From the NCBI GenBank assembly GCA_004794785.1, contig SJOL01008880.1, positions 399,239 to 463,238 on the forward strand: 64,000 nt of DNA, in the 5' to 3' direction. The position numbers and the translations under genes were made by a program. Of the stretch, positions 58,101-64,000 are shown in pieces. This stretch comes from Opisthorchis felineus (taxonomy: Eukaryota > Platyhelminthes > Trematoda > Opisthorchiida > Opisthorchiidae). The stretch's first letter is position 1; every line of letters starts with the position of its first letter. The notes beneath the pieces were generated by a model. That model searched no databases and had not been told where the DNA came from. It was given only the letters and a program-made list of their open reading frames with translations.

Positions 58101-60284
58101 ATAAGGTCTGGCTTATGGACTTTCTTGCCAAACTTCCCAGGTACGGGCTGCAATCGGATTTATTCACTTATGTTGGATGCTTCCCATTTAACAGTTCTGT
58201 TCCAGCTCAAATCGAGAACATCATCTCTCAGTGCTTTGATTCATCCGCTGTCATAGGAACGATCTCGTGTCGTCCGCAATGTCTCCTATCCACGCTCTTG
58301 CAGAATACGTCAATCTACACTGCTTCTTGCTCCACTGTTCTCAGTACTCCGGTGCACTCCGACTCTACGGTTACAAAGCAAGGACCATCACTCTTCTGAA
58401 CACTGACCCTGCCACCATCCCGGGCTAGGACTCGCTGAATTCAGCAATGCTCAGTCCTTCTAAATGCCTGCATGTATTGATATTCCGTCATAATTTCACT
58501 ACTGATTTCAGTGTACTACTGGAATCAACTACCAATCCGCATTCGTTGTCGCCTATCCTGGTCCTCCAAGGTCAAAGTTGCCGCGCGAGCATCTTGGACA
58601 GTTGCATCCTTTTTACGGGAAGGCAGCTACTTCACCCTAGTTTAAGTTCTTCTCCTCTTCAGATTCCTCTACCCTAGTGCTATCATTGATGGGTGAAACT
58701 CCTAACTCCTGTTTGATTCAATTCAGCGTAAAATTAAACGCTTCGTCAATATCTCTTCACTGAAGGGCAACCTTCAAACACTTTCTAACCGTCAGAACAC
58801 AGGGTCTCTTGCTTACTTCTAGCGGCGCTACCGTGTAAACGCTTCCGTCTTTGTCCTTTTCTCACATTCTGATTACGTATCACTGTTATTTCAGTTATTC
58901 CGATCAACTGACCAATACATTTTGTAGAATTCGTCACTCCACCTCTCCTTTCTCCCAAGAAAATTTAGTCTTTGGAATTCTCTGGCACTTTCCCTCTTTC
59001 TTCCCTTACTCATTTAACCTGCGCTCAAAAACCGAATTATCTCAACTCACCTTGAGACTTGCGTTATTTTTTTCTGGTTATCTATCGTTCTTCACAAGGG
59101 CTCTTTTTTCGTGAGCTGTTTCTTCCTATGTATTTCAAATCTGTGAATTTAAAAATTACGTATGACCAGTCGTGAAATACCGGAACAGCATTTTTGAACC
59201 TTATCGCTTTCAGAATATCCCTCAGACACCAACGGTCGGAAGCATCTGGCTTTCCGATAGTGCAACCTAGCTTCACATTCATATAGAGTAGGATGAGCAG
59301 CATTTCGGCAGATCTGGGCTTTTGTTATCACGCCTATCACACATCCAGGCCACAGGACATTCTTCAACTGTAGAATTGCTATTCTGATGCTATCGATGCG
59401 AGTCCCCAATTTGTCGTCGGTCTGATCGTACGAAAAATTATAGCGGTTAAGTTGGTGAGGCGCACTGCGTGGTATGATCATGGGTACAGGAAAAAACAAG
59501 CTGATAGAAACCGTCATCGTTTTTGGATGTTCATTCTGATTTGAATAAAGTCGCTGCTGTGACCAGTCCCCCCAAATGTAGCTTCCAGACGTTTCAGGAT
59601 ATTAGCCAACATGAGCAGCACGTTGAATTTCGGAATTCCAAATATCTGGCAAAAGCTTCACGCCTTCACAGCCTCTCAGTGTATGGCTCGAGGTCCGACC
59701 CATGGTGTATCTGTAGAGCACCTGACATAATGAACATGCACACACACCTAGATGTAAGACGGTGACTACTATTGCATGCACACATTTTCACTCTAACCAA
59801 CGACCTTGGAGGACTTTTTCGGTTGCATGGGAATAACATACCGATATTTATACCGGAACGGTTCTACCGTTTTCTCACTACCTTATTTCTAACTGTGTTA
59901 GTAGCAAAGTTTCAGCTTCCCGATACTTCTGTCCCTTTCGTGTGATGTTTCTGTGACGTTTCTACATAACAGCATCAAAAGAATGAAGGTTAGTTTGTGG
60001 GATTAATTGACAAGCATTTGCCCATTTGGCCTAGCCTAGTTTTATAGACCGTACTTCGCGCTCTGTACAATGATACAAAAGGAAAGACCAGTCATGTCAA
60101 TCGTACTGATGGCACCTGGTCACGACTTCACCGGTCAAATGTCCTGATACGAAAATAAAGTGTACGCACACTGGACATTACTTTTTATTTGCAGGTCAAA
60201 ATGTTCAACAAACGGCGCTTAGCCACCTACATCAAAGAGGAATACGGCATTGAGGTTGACGTGAATTCCATTTTCGACGTTCAG
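28406..60284 (+). CDS. PYG: Glycogen phosphorylase, 9 exons seen, 3' end outside window
   Basis: Cytosolic enzyme that removes glucose from glycogen ends as glucose-1-phosphate, using pyridoxal phosphate (PLP). Nine exons join in frame to 571 codons, about two thirds of the usual 840-850. All introns start GT and end AG; all are phase 0 except intron 7. Seen: N-terminal switch peptide with Ser20 aligned to the phosphorylated Ser14 of muscle enzyme; AMP-site residues (Asp48, Tyr of QQQYLSDPK, Arg-Arg of DILRRF); [30 protein letters not shown] [81 protein letters not shown]. Exon 9 ends just before the KRIHEYKRQ motif. The PLP lysine region lies past 64000. No stop or shift: a working gene. Introns measure 34, 9907, 98, 4352, 4005, 2427, 1813 and 7530 bp. 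Confidence 0.97.
28698..28799 (+). CDS. PYG: PYG exon 2
   Basis: 34 codons: [20 protein letters not shown] then [14 protein letters not shown], the conserved [11 protein letters not shown] box of all glycogen phosphorylases. Follows a 34-bp intron (TGTAG acceptor) and ends before GTAAGT. Confidence 0.95.
28800..31269. other. PYG intron 2, first part, no recognisable element
   Basis: Non-coding. Short open frames (29671-29916, 29993-30190) carry no motif. Confidence 0.4.
31270..31665 (+). pseudogene. RTE-like LINE endonuclease fragment (sense to PYG)
   Basis: Residues [63 protein letters not shown] and [15 protein letters not shown] follow the APE endonuclease of RTE-like LINEs. 'VSAYAPTDxS' is kept as [10 protein letters not shown]. 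The 'VLAGDMNAQVG' catalytic box is degraded to [13 protein letters not shown], losing the Gly-Asp-Asn. The frame stays open, yet the catalytic residues are gone, so it is a relic. It points opposite to the reverse transcriptase fragment 500 bp downstream and so is a different insertion. Confidence 0.7.
31725..31744 (+). other. G-quadruplex-prone G tract in intron 2
   Basis: Runs of 5, 4, 4 and 3 G separated by T, T and TA on the transcribed (RNA-like) strand, followed by GG. Fits the standard four-tract motif with very short loops. Confidence 0.6.
32189..33100 (-). pseudogene. RTE-like LINE reverse transcriptase with internal deletion
   Basis: Minus strand from about 33090: linker residues ([20 protein letters not shown]), then after a stop [33 protein letters not shown] and motif [16 protein letters not shown] (catalytic Asp present). 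After [11 protein letters not shown] the sequence jumps to [20 protein letters not shown], which in full-length relatives lies past the thumb. The palm boxes GCPLSP and YADD (about 130 residues) are deleted. The element is antisense to PYG, in intron 2. Confidence 0.8.
33101..38706. other. PYG intron 2, last part, no recognisable element
   Basis: Contains several open frames of 100-165 codons on both strands (33484-33873 +, 34444-34941 -, 36888-37247 -) with no known motif; at this length chance frames are expected. No repeat or RNA gene was recognised. Confidence 0.4.
38707..38889 (+). CDS. PYG: PYG exon 3
   Basis: 61 codons beginning [20 protein letters not shown] and including [11 protein letters not shown] and [13 protein letters not shown]. 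The glycine loop [10 protein letters not shown] lies here. CATTAG acceptor, GTAAGG donor. Confidence 0.97.
38988..39257 (+). CDS. PYG: PYG exon 4
   Basis: 90 codons: [55 protein letters not shown] and [12 protein letters not shown] 98-bp intron separates it from exon 3; donor GTAAGT. Confidence 0.97.
39258..40779. other. PYG intron 4, first part
   Basis: No gene or recognisable repeat seen. Confidence 0.35.
40780..41880 (-). pseudogene. RTE-like LINE remnant, RT palm to 3' tail, frameshifted
   Basis: Minus strand from about 41870: [12 protein letters not shown] (41764-41775 encodes YTDD, a YADD variant), a thinned middle, [46 protein letters not shown], and after more breaks [39 protein letters not shown]. 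These parallel the element at 53.8-55.2 kb in order. It ends near 40785 in a short (ATG/GAT)n tail, which reads CATCATCATC on the plus strand. Antisense to PYG, in intron 4. Several shifts; inactive. Confidence 0.8.
41881..43609. other. PYG intron 4, last part
   Basis: No gene or recognised repeat. Confidence 0.35.
43610..43900 (+). CDS. PYG: PYG exon 5
   Basis: 97 codons: [42 protein letters not shown], then [20 protein letters not shown]. The residue after NDN, Phe285 in the muscle enzyme (purine inhibitor site), is Cys (TGC, 43670-43672). The Arg pair that binds AMP phosphate is kept. Confidence 0.97.
43901..45520. other. PYG intron 5, first part
   Basis: No gene seen. Small ACATGT/AACGTTA-rich patch near 44980-45010; no clear element. 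Confidence 0.35.
45521..45645 (+). repeat. Foldback repeat B fragment without hammerhead
   Basis: Matches 16570-16720: ACCAACTGAAACATGAGGCG, GTAGCACATTCAGTTG, CAGTTGGGTCTTCCGTGA, and AAATGAGTGTATTTATCG (compare AAATGAGTGTAATTCGCT). The hammerhead side upstream is not recognisable. Confidence 0.6.
46366..46413 (-). ncRNA. Degenerate hammerhead motif, copy 2 left arm
   Basis: Minus strand: CTGATTA (G8 to T) at 46406-46400, a partly paired stem II around TAAGAA, GGAA in place of GAAA, then ACTGAC where stem III and C17 should be, and AGTGGGC. At least two core positions are lost, and stem I no longer pairs well. Recognisable only by homology to copy 1. Confidence 0.45.
46640..46692 (+). ncRNA. 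Degenerate hammerhead motif, copy 2 right arm, compensated stem II
   Basis: TTGATAA replaces CTGATGA (46650-46656). Stem II is GTCT/AGAC (46657-46660 with 46667-46670) around AAAGAA, fully paired although two of its four base pairs differ from copy 1 (C-G to T-A twice). GAAA (46671-46674) is intact. The stem III/cleavage part is short by several bases (AGAGGCTATC). Confidence 0.5.
46831..47905. other. PYG intron 5, last part
   Basis: No gene or recognised repeat. Confidence 0.35.
47906..48052 (+). CDS. PYG: PYG exon 6
   Basis: 49 codons: [49 protein letters not shown]. Contains the active-site His of the TNHT box. Acceptor TATCAG, donor GTGAGG. Confidence 0.96.
48053..49151. other. PYG intron 6, first part
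   Basis: No gene. An ATCATC-like patch at 48400-48470 may be an eroded tail of the same LINE family as at 50.8 and 53.8 kb, but the match is weak. Confidence 0.3.
49152..49533 (-). mobile_element. tRNA-derived SINE with (TA)n tail
   Basis: On the minus strand the first 73 nt (49533-49461) resemble a tRNA: 5' GCTGGAG pairs with 3' CCCCAGC in six of seven positions, an A-box-like TTAATTCAGTGGTTGG, and a B box GTGGTTCGAACCC. These are the internal promoter of RNA polymerase III. About 270 bp of unrelated body follow, ending in a pure (TA)n run of about 40 bp (49152-49191), which would be the 3' tail. Antisense to PYG in intron 6. An intact tRNA gene is unlikely: D and T arms pair poorly. Confidence 0.6.
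49534..50479. other. PYG intron 6, last part
   Basis: No gene or recognised repeat. Confidence 0.35.
50480..50643 (+). CDS. PYG: PYG exon 7
   Basis: 164 bp: [54 protein letters not shown], plus two bases of a split Thr codon completed by exon 8. Acceptor TTCTTTAG, donor GTAAGT. Confidence 0.96.
50757..50880 (-). mobile_element. RTE-like LINE 3' tail, heavily 5'-truncated
   Basis: On the plus strand, ATCATCAATCATCATCATTA then CAGCAGCATCAATGGACATT and CACTGCCCTACAGATG parallel the 3' end of the element at 53.76 kb. Only about 120 bp are kept. Antisense to PYG, intron 7. Confidence 0.5.
50881..52456. other. PYG intron 7, last part
   Basis: No gene. A patch near 51.1-51.25 kb (GATTGAAGGTCCC, then AGCAGCTGTACAGTGT) resembles blocks at 61.8 and 62.2 kb (same repeat family, type unknown). 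Confidence 0.35.
52457..52664 (+). CDS. PYG: PYG exon 8
   Basis: One base completing Thr, then 69 codons: [36 protein letters not shown], ending LEKAMQ. Holds the [11 protein letters not shown] signature near the domain junction. Acceptor CATTTAG, donor GTAAGT. Confidence 0.97.
52665..53762. other. PYG intron 8, first part
   Basis: No gene. Two G6 runs one T apart lie at about 53443-53456. A tRNA B-box-like GGGTTCAATTTGG near 53168 is isolated. Confidence 0.35.
53763..56250 (-). pseudogene. RTE-like LINE, nearly intact reverse transcriptase, 5' truncated
   Basis: Longest reading frame of the window: minus 55156-53942, 404 codons. Palm motifs all present: [41 protein letters not shown] (YADD at 54776-54787), then [11 protein letters not shown] and [13 protein letters not shown]-terminus: [33 protein letters not shown], stop at 53942. 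Upstream the frame shifts near 55150 into [10 protein letters not shown] (55334-55116), then a stop near 55392, linker (55901-55392), and the endonuclease end [17 protein letters not shown] near 56150-56100. The body is cut at about 56250. The 3' end carries a short GAT/ATG-repeat tail. The enzyme copies its RNA into a nicked target. Antisense to PYG, intron 8. Youngest-looking LINE here. Confidence 0.9.
56251..57689. other. PYG intron 8, middle part
   Basis: AACTAACGC-like words repeat at 56250-56290 at the broken 5' end of the LINE. Otherwise no gene; minus frame 57026-57388 (120 codons) has no known motif. Confidence 0.35.
57690..59110 (+). pseudogene. Jockey-like LINE reverse transcriptase remnant
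   Basis: In three frames in order on the plus strand: [40 protein letters not shown] with [10 protein letters not shown] (about 57910-58009), [20 protein letters not shown] (58130-58185), [20 protein letters not shown] where functional copies have the GVPQGSVLSP box, and C-terminal [16 protein letters not shown] [18 protein letters not shown] (about 58750-58800). Frame changes and stops are frequent; no FADD box is kept. Sense to PYG, intron 8. Distinct from the RTE-like family because of the QYGFRRR and NxLLxxHQ signatures of the Jockey/CR1 side. Confidence 0.75.
59111..60194. other. PYG intron 8, last part
   Basis: No gene or recognised repeat. Confidence 0.35.
60195..60284 (+). CDS. PYG: PYG exon 9 (last one in the window)
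   Basis: 30 codons: [30 protein letters not shown]. Acceptor TTTGCAG, donor GTAATT. The next expected residues (VKRIHEYKRQ) were searched for by eye to 64000 and not found, so intron 9 exceeds 3.7 kb. Confidence 0.95.
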
Positions 60285-60527
60285 GTAATTCAGCTGTAAA
60301 CTGTGTAATAACATACTTTTTCATTGTGTTTTTATTTGCAAAGTTCATCATAAGTGTACTGTCCGTATCGTTATTGTCCCGTTGCCATCCTTTCATCTTG
60401 TCTCAATATTTAGCTGCATGTCTCAGTGGTGAGTGAAGAAGGATAACCACGGAAGGCAATGACGATACCTTCGATTGTTCCAGAACGTGTAATCACCGGG
60501 TGAATACGTTCCTTGAAAAATGTCATA

Positions 60528-60654
60528 TTATATATATATATATANNNNNNNNNNNNNNNNNNNNNNNNNNNNNNNNNNNNNNNNNNNNNNNNNNNNNNNN
60601 NNNNNNNNNNNNNNNNNNNNNNNNNNNNNNNNNNNNNNNNTATATATATATATA
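60528..60654. repeat. (TA)n microsatellite containing a 96-N gap
   Basis: TA dinucleotides run into the Ns at 60545-60640 and out again to 60654. The gap is almost surely an unresolved long (TA)n. Frames crossing it are artefacts. An ATCATC-rich patch follows at about 60717-60740. Confidence 0.9.
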
Positions 60655-60740
60655 CGAGCATCAAGTGGCAGGTGCCAATGAGTAACATCGAACGGGGCCA
60701 CAGATCTCCATCGAGTATCATCATCATAATCATCATAAGC

Positions 60741-61689
60741 GTCATTACCGTTAACGTCACCACCATCGACAATACATCAGATATTCCATTAGATACGGCG
60801 CATTTTTAAGCGACGTACATCATGGCTAGCACAGCACACTGACCTTGGTCAAATTGTCAACGGCTCTACCAGCTAACGTCACATTGTATTTACGTATCTG
60901 TGGGTCCGAGTGTTCCCATACTCGACTGATGTACGCGACCCATCTAACCCACGGGCAAATAATGATGCACATAGGTTTTAAACCTAAAAAACGACGGTTT
61001 TCAGTTATCGGAATTCGAAAAAGGGGTGTATCCACGTCTGCACACATGCGAACTTGATGAAAAATCTGGGAACTCTAAACAGGTACAAATTGTCTCACGC
61101 ATCCGACGCATAAAGCTGCCCACTGCGTTTGACAAAGTAGGATGTTCGTTGATGATAGACAGAACCTGACCATATATTAAGGTGCATGACAATCGTCGGC
61201 TGACTTGGAACGACCATCTATAGACGGCCCAACAACAGATACTGGTCAATATGTAGCTCCAACTCTACAAGCATGTCAACTTGCTAGTAGTTACAGGCCT
61301 AATAAGCGCACTGAAAAAGCATTTCCCCCACGAAATTACTGTTCCTGAGGCGACGAAGCTTCAACAACTGACACATGAGACTCCTAAAACACCTGAGAAG
61401 ACGATGTTCCTAAAACGTGGTGCAGAAATGTAATGCGTAACTTCTACGCTTCTGTCGAAGAACTGGGAGGCTATAGGCTGATTATTCAGAATTCCTGTAC
61501 ATGACATCTGTTTAAGATCAGACTGGGGTCGGCATCCGGGATTCCATATAGCCCGCTCATGGGAATTAGATATGGTCTTATTAAACTGGGAAACAGCTTC
61601 GTCGCTGAACAATTTACAGGCAGCATCACCATTGTGAAAGCAACACTAAGAGAATTCAGAACGACGGTGGGAATCATCAACCCTGACTT
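60741..61689. other. PYG intron 9, unassigned part
   Basis: No exon, gene or recognised repeat. Confidence 0.35.
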
Positions 61690-62310
61690 CTTTCGGGCAT
61701 CTGGGATAGCTCAACGGTTAAGGTCCGAGTTTATTGACCAAAATATCCCTTATTCGAACCGAATCATTACAGTTAAATTGCTTCTGTCTAGGTTTAGTCA
61801 ACCCCCACCTTGATTAAAGGTCCCTCCTTCGAGCTGCAACCATTCGTCGAAGGATTGCCATGGCTGAACCATTCATTTTCAGGCGCATAGTTATTTAATG
61901 ATATAGTAGCCGCTGTTTCGGAGTTCGGTGGGCGGTGAAATGAGAAACCGATCACTCTTTCTGTAATGACGGTATCTTCCTCACGACGGGTTCAACTCAG
62001 ATTTGAACTCCGTCTCCCAGTTACTCCAGGACTTCGTGAAGATGGACCATTCCAGCTCACGTGCGCAGGCTGAATTTCGAATGAGAGCTGATCACACTAC
62101 TGTTCATCCGCTCGTGGCAGGACGGTTGAAGTCACCCATTCGAAACTCTCTGAGTTTCGTGAGGTGCGCATTGTTGATGATTCACAGTAAGAATGAAACA
62201 GCTGTACAGTACTTCTCGGTTTTTCAGCGTAGACTGGCCTCACTGACCGGACGGAATCTCAAGTGGCAACCGAACTGCAAAACGGAAAAGTTGTGGAAGA
62301 AAATGTAGCA
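61690..62310 (+). mobile_element. tRNA-like / SINE-like repeat remnant
   Basis: Starts with GGGATAGCTCAACGGTTAAG (A-box-like) and, some 40 nt on, TTATTCGAACCGAATC (B-box-like), as in a polymerase III promoter. Later blocks (GATTAAAGGTCCCTCC; AACAGCTGTACAGTACTTCT) have relatives near 51.16-51.24 kb. The open frame through it (61559-61813) is probably fortuitous. Could instead be the 3' UTR of a CR1-like LINE. Confidence 0.4.
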
Positions 62311-64000
62311 CCTGCCGATATTTTCATATTGGGCGGACCAAAACTGTAGGACTGGGATTTTTGCTTGATTTGGACAATCTGGGAACCTCAAAATGTCTCG
62401 CAATAGTCCAAGGACGGCACTTTTCAGGTGGAATTCGGCAGAAGACGGACAACCATCGAGCGTGAGTATGCCCTATGCTGTAGGCAAAATCCTGCTCAAT
62501 CGATTGAACATTAATACTTTGGAAAAAGTAGCCCATAATAGCAATGTGGATTCTGAAGCAGACGCAGCACGACTGACGTTATCTTTGCGGGGCATCGTCT
62601 GGAGGAAAATCTTGCGAAAGGAACTAGTTGGTATGCGTTCTTTTCGAAGACCACGAAAGATTTGGGCTCTGTGGGCAGGGAGGCGCTGTAGTTCTCCAAA
62701 ATCTCTGCTATCTCTGTCAACACTATCAGTTCTCCACGGTTTGATATGAGGGTCAGACTATGTACCTAGGGGATAACCTCTGCCGAGTTCAAACTTGACA
62801 TGGTAGTGAATTGAGGCTGTGTTGTGGTTAACCCTGTTCAGTTTGCATCTGGCTACGATTTAAGCAGAAGCGTTCCGTGTTTCCAAGATGGCGTATCGAC
62901 CCTGTACCGTCCAGACAGTTATCTTTTCATCGCTTCATTACCTAAACTAAGCTGCACGGGGTCGAAGATCCGCATGGTGCTTTTTGCGGATAAGTGTGAT
63001 ACATTCTGAAGCGGAATTTAGCAAATAACTACAGTATCCACTTCAGCTGCATTTCGTTGTATTTTAAACATCAGACCTTCTAAAGCACCTATTTTTTATC
63101 GGTCAATTCGAGGTTTACAAGTGCGGACACTCTGTATTCACATTATTGACCGCGGGTAGTGTGGTTTTAAAAATTCTGCTGCCTTTGCACATGTACGAAC
63201 TTGGTACTCGATAGAATACTACAAGCTGGGATTGCAAAGCTAGGCACTGCCTCCAGTCTCCCATGCAAACGCGTTTGCAGCAACCACAGTCTGCGTTTGG
63301 AGACTAGGGTCGCCCCACACCAGGCTGTCGTACTGTCTTCACTGCTGTCTGACAGTAAAATATGGACACTATACCTACAGTACGTTATATTGTCCGACAA
63401 ACTCCACTTTGCCTTACAACCTTCTTCGAATTCGGCGATAAGATCGAATCCTGAGCCCTAAAGTTCTCAAACAAGTCAAAATAAATGGAAACGAGTGCAC
63501 AACCAGCTAGGCTGGATTGGTCACGCAAAAAGGATGACTGATGATCGCATCCGGAGGCAACTTATTTGCATTCATTTGAAGAATGCACCCCAAACTAGAA
63601 GACGACCGAGATTGCGCTACTGTAACAGTCTTCAGGTGAGTTTGGAGAACAATAATCTTGGGAAAATCCGATGCTTGACAGAGTGGCCTGGAGAACTGCC
63701 GTGTGCATAGGCCTGAGGAGCTTTGAGGTTCAATGCATACAACACTCGACGACAAGCACATCGTTCGAAACGGCCGCACAATTTCCGCTAAAACCAAAAC
63801 CATCTGGACCTGTTCGACTTAGGGGCGCACATGCCTGAGCAGATTCGGCCATCAACATACCTACTCTAAATGATCACGGAGACGCCAGTAAATCACCTAG
63901 GTAAGTTCCTCTGATTTCAGTCAGTATCTGACAAAGGTAACATTGCTCCTGGGCCATCCGCACTGTATTCTGCCTTTTGTAATTCCTATTATTTTACCCC
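62311..64000. other. PYG intron 9, to window end
   Basis: No exon of the phosphorylase (no HEYKRQ, EASGTGNMK or similar) and no recognisable element. Frame 63495-63710 (+) reads HNQLGWIGHAKRMTDDRI, then LRYCNSL, which vaguely resembles the C-terminal '[11 protein letters not shown]' box of RTE-like LINEs, so an eroded LINE tail is possible. Confidence 0.35.

Noticed and set aside
60410..60809. Frames rich in Tyr-Ile repeats
   Set aside because: Translation of a (TA)n microsatellite and an N gap.
1..64000. CRISPR arrays, bacterial operons, prophage
   Set aside because: No regularly spaced short repeats and no operon-like gene runs; introns and LINEs show a eukaryotic nuclear sequence.
60285..64000. 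A tenth phosphorylase exon
   Set aside because: Looked for the expected KRIHEYKRQ and later motifs in plus frames and found none before the window end.

Overview
The window looks like nuclear DNA of a flatworm (trematode or cestode). The one clear host gene is an animal-type glycogen phosphorylase spread over multi-kilobase introns, with one 34-bp intron near its 5' end, a pattern known from flatworm genes. Nearly everything else is decayed transposable-element (TE) sequence: RTE-like, CR1-like and Jockey-like LINEs, a CACTA/EnSpm element, a Mutator-like element and a Gypsy pol end. The exact taxon cannot be fixed from sequence alone.

Layout. 0-6 kb: 3' end of a Ty3/Gypsy pol frame, a broken CACTA element (transposase, second spliced gene, palindromic GC-rich sub-terminal repeats), then a CR1-like reverse transcriptase fragment. 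6-15 kb: old intergenic DNA with no gene I can recognise. 15-24 kb: four copies of one repeat family, a foldback repeat whose arms each carry a hammerhead-ribozyme core, a CR1-like endonuclease fragment, a Mutator-like transposase interrupted by a 981-base assembly gap, and a 100-bp tandem duplication. 24-28 kb: unassigned minus-strand open blocks and a second copy of a repeat seen near 7.7 kb.

28.4 kb to the window end: glycogen phosphorylase on the plus strand. Nine exons join in frame to 571 codons, covering the N-terminal phospho-switch, the AMP site and the N-terminal catalytic domain. The pyridoxal-phosphate half lies beyond the right edge. The introns hold LINE remnants, three RTE-family 3' tails and two large RTE bodies being antisense to the gene, plus a tRNA-derived SINE and a second copy of the hammerhead foldback repeat.

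Most notable: two unlinked foldback loci (about 16.3 and 46.4 kb), each with oppositely oriented minimal type-I hammerhead motifs. The core lesions differ from arm to arm, and one arm shows two compensatory base-pair changes in stem II. This suggests a family of self-cleaving RNA retroelements (Penelope-LTR or retrozyme-like) now in decay.
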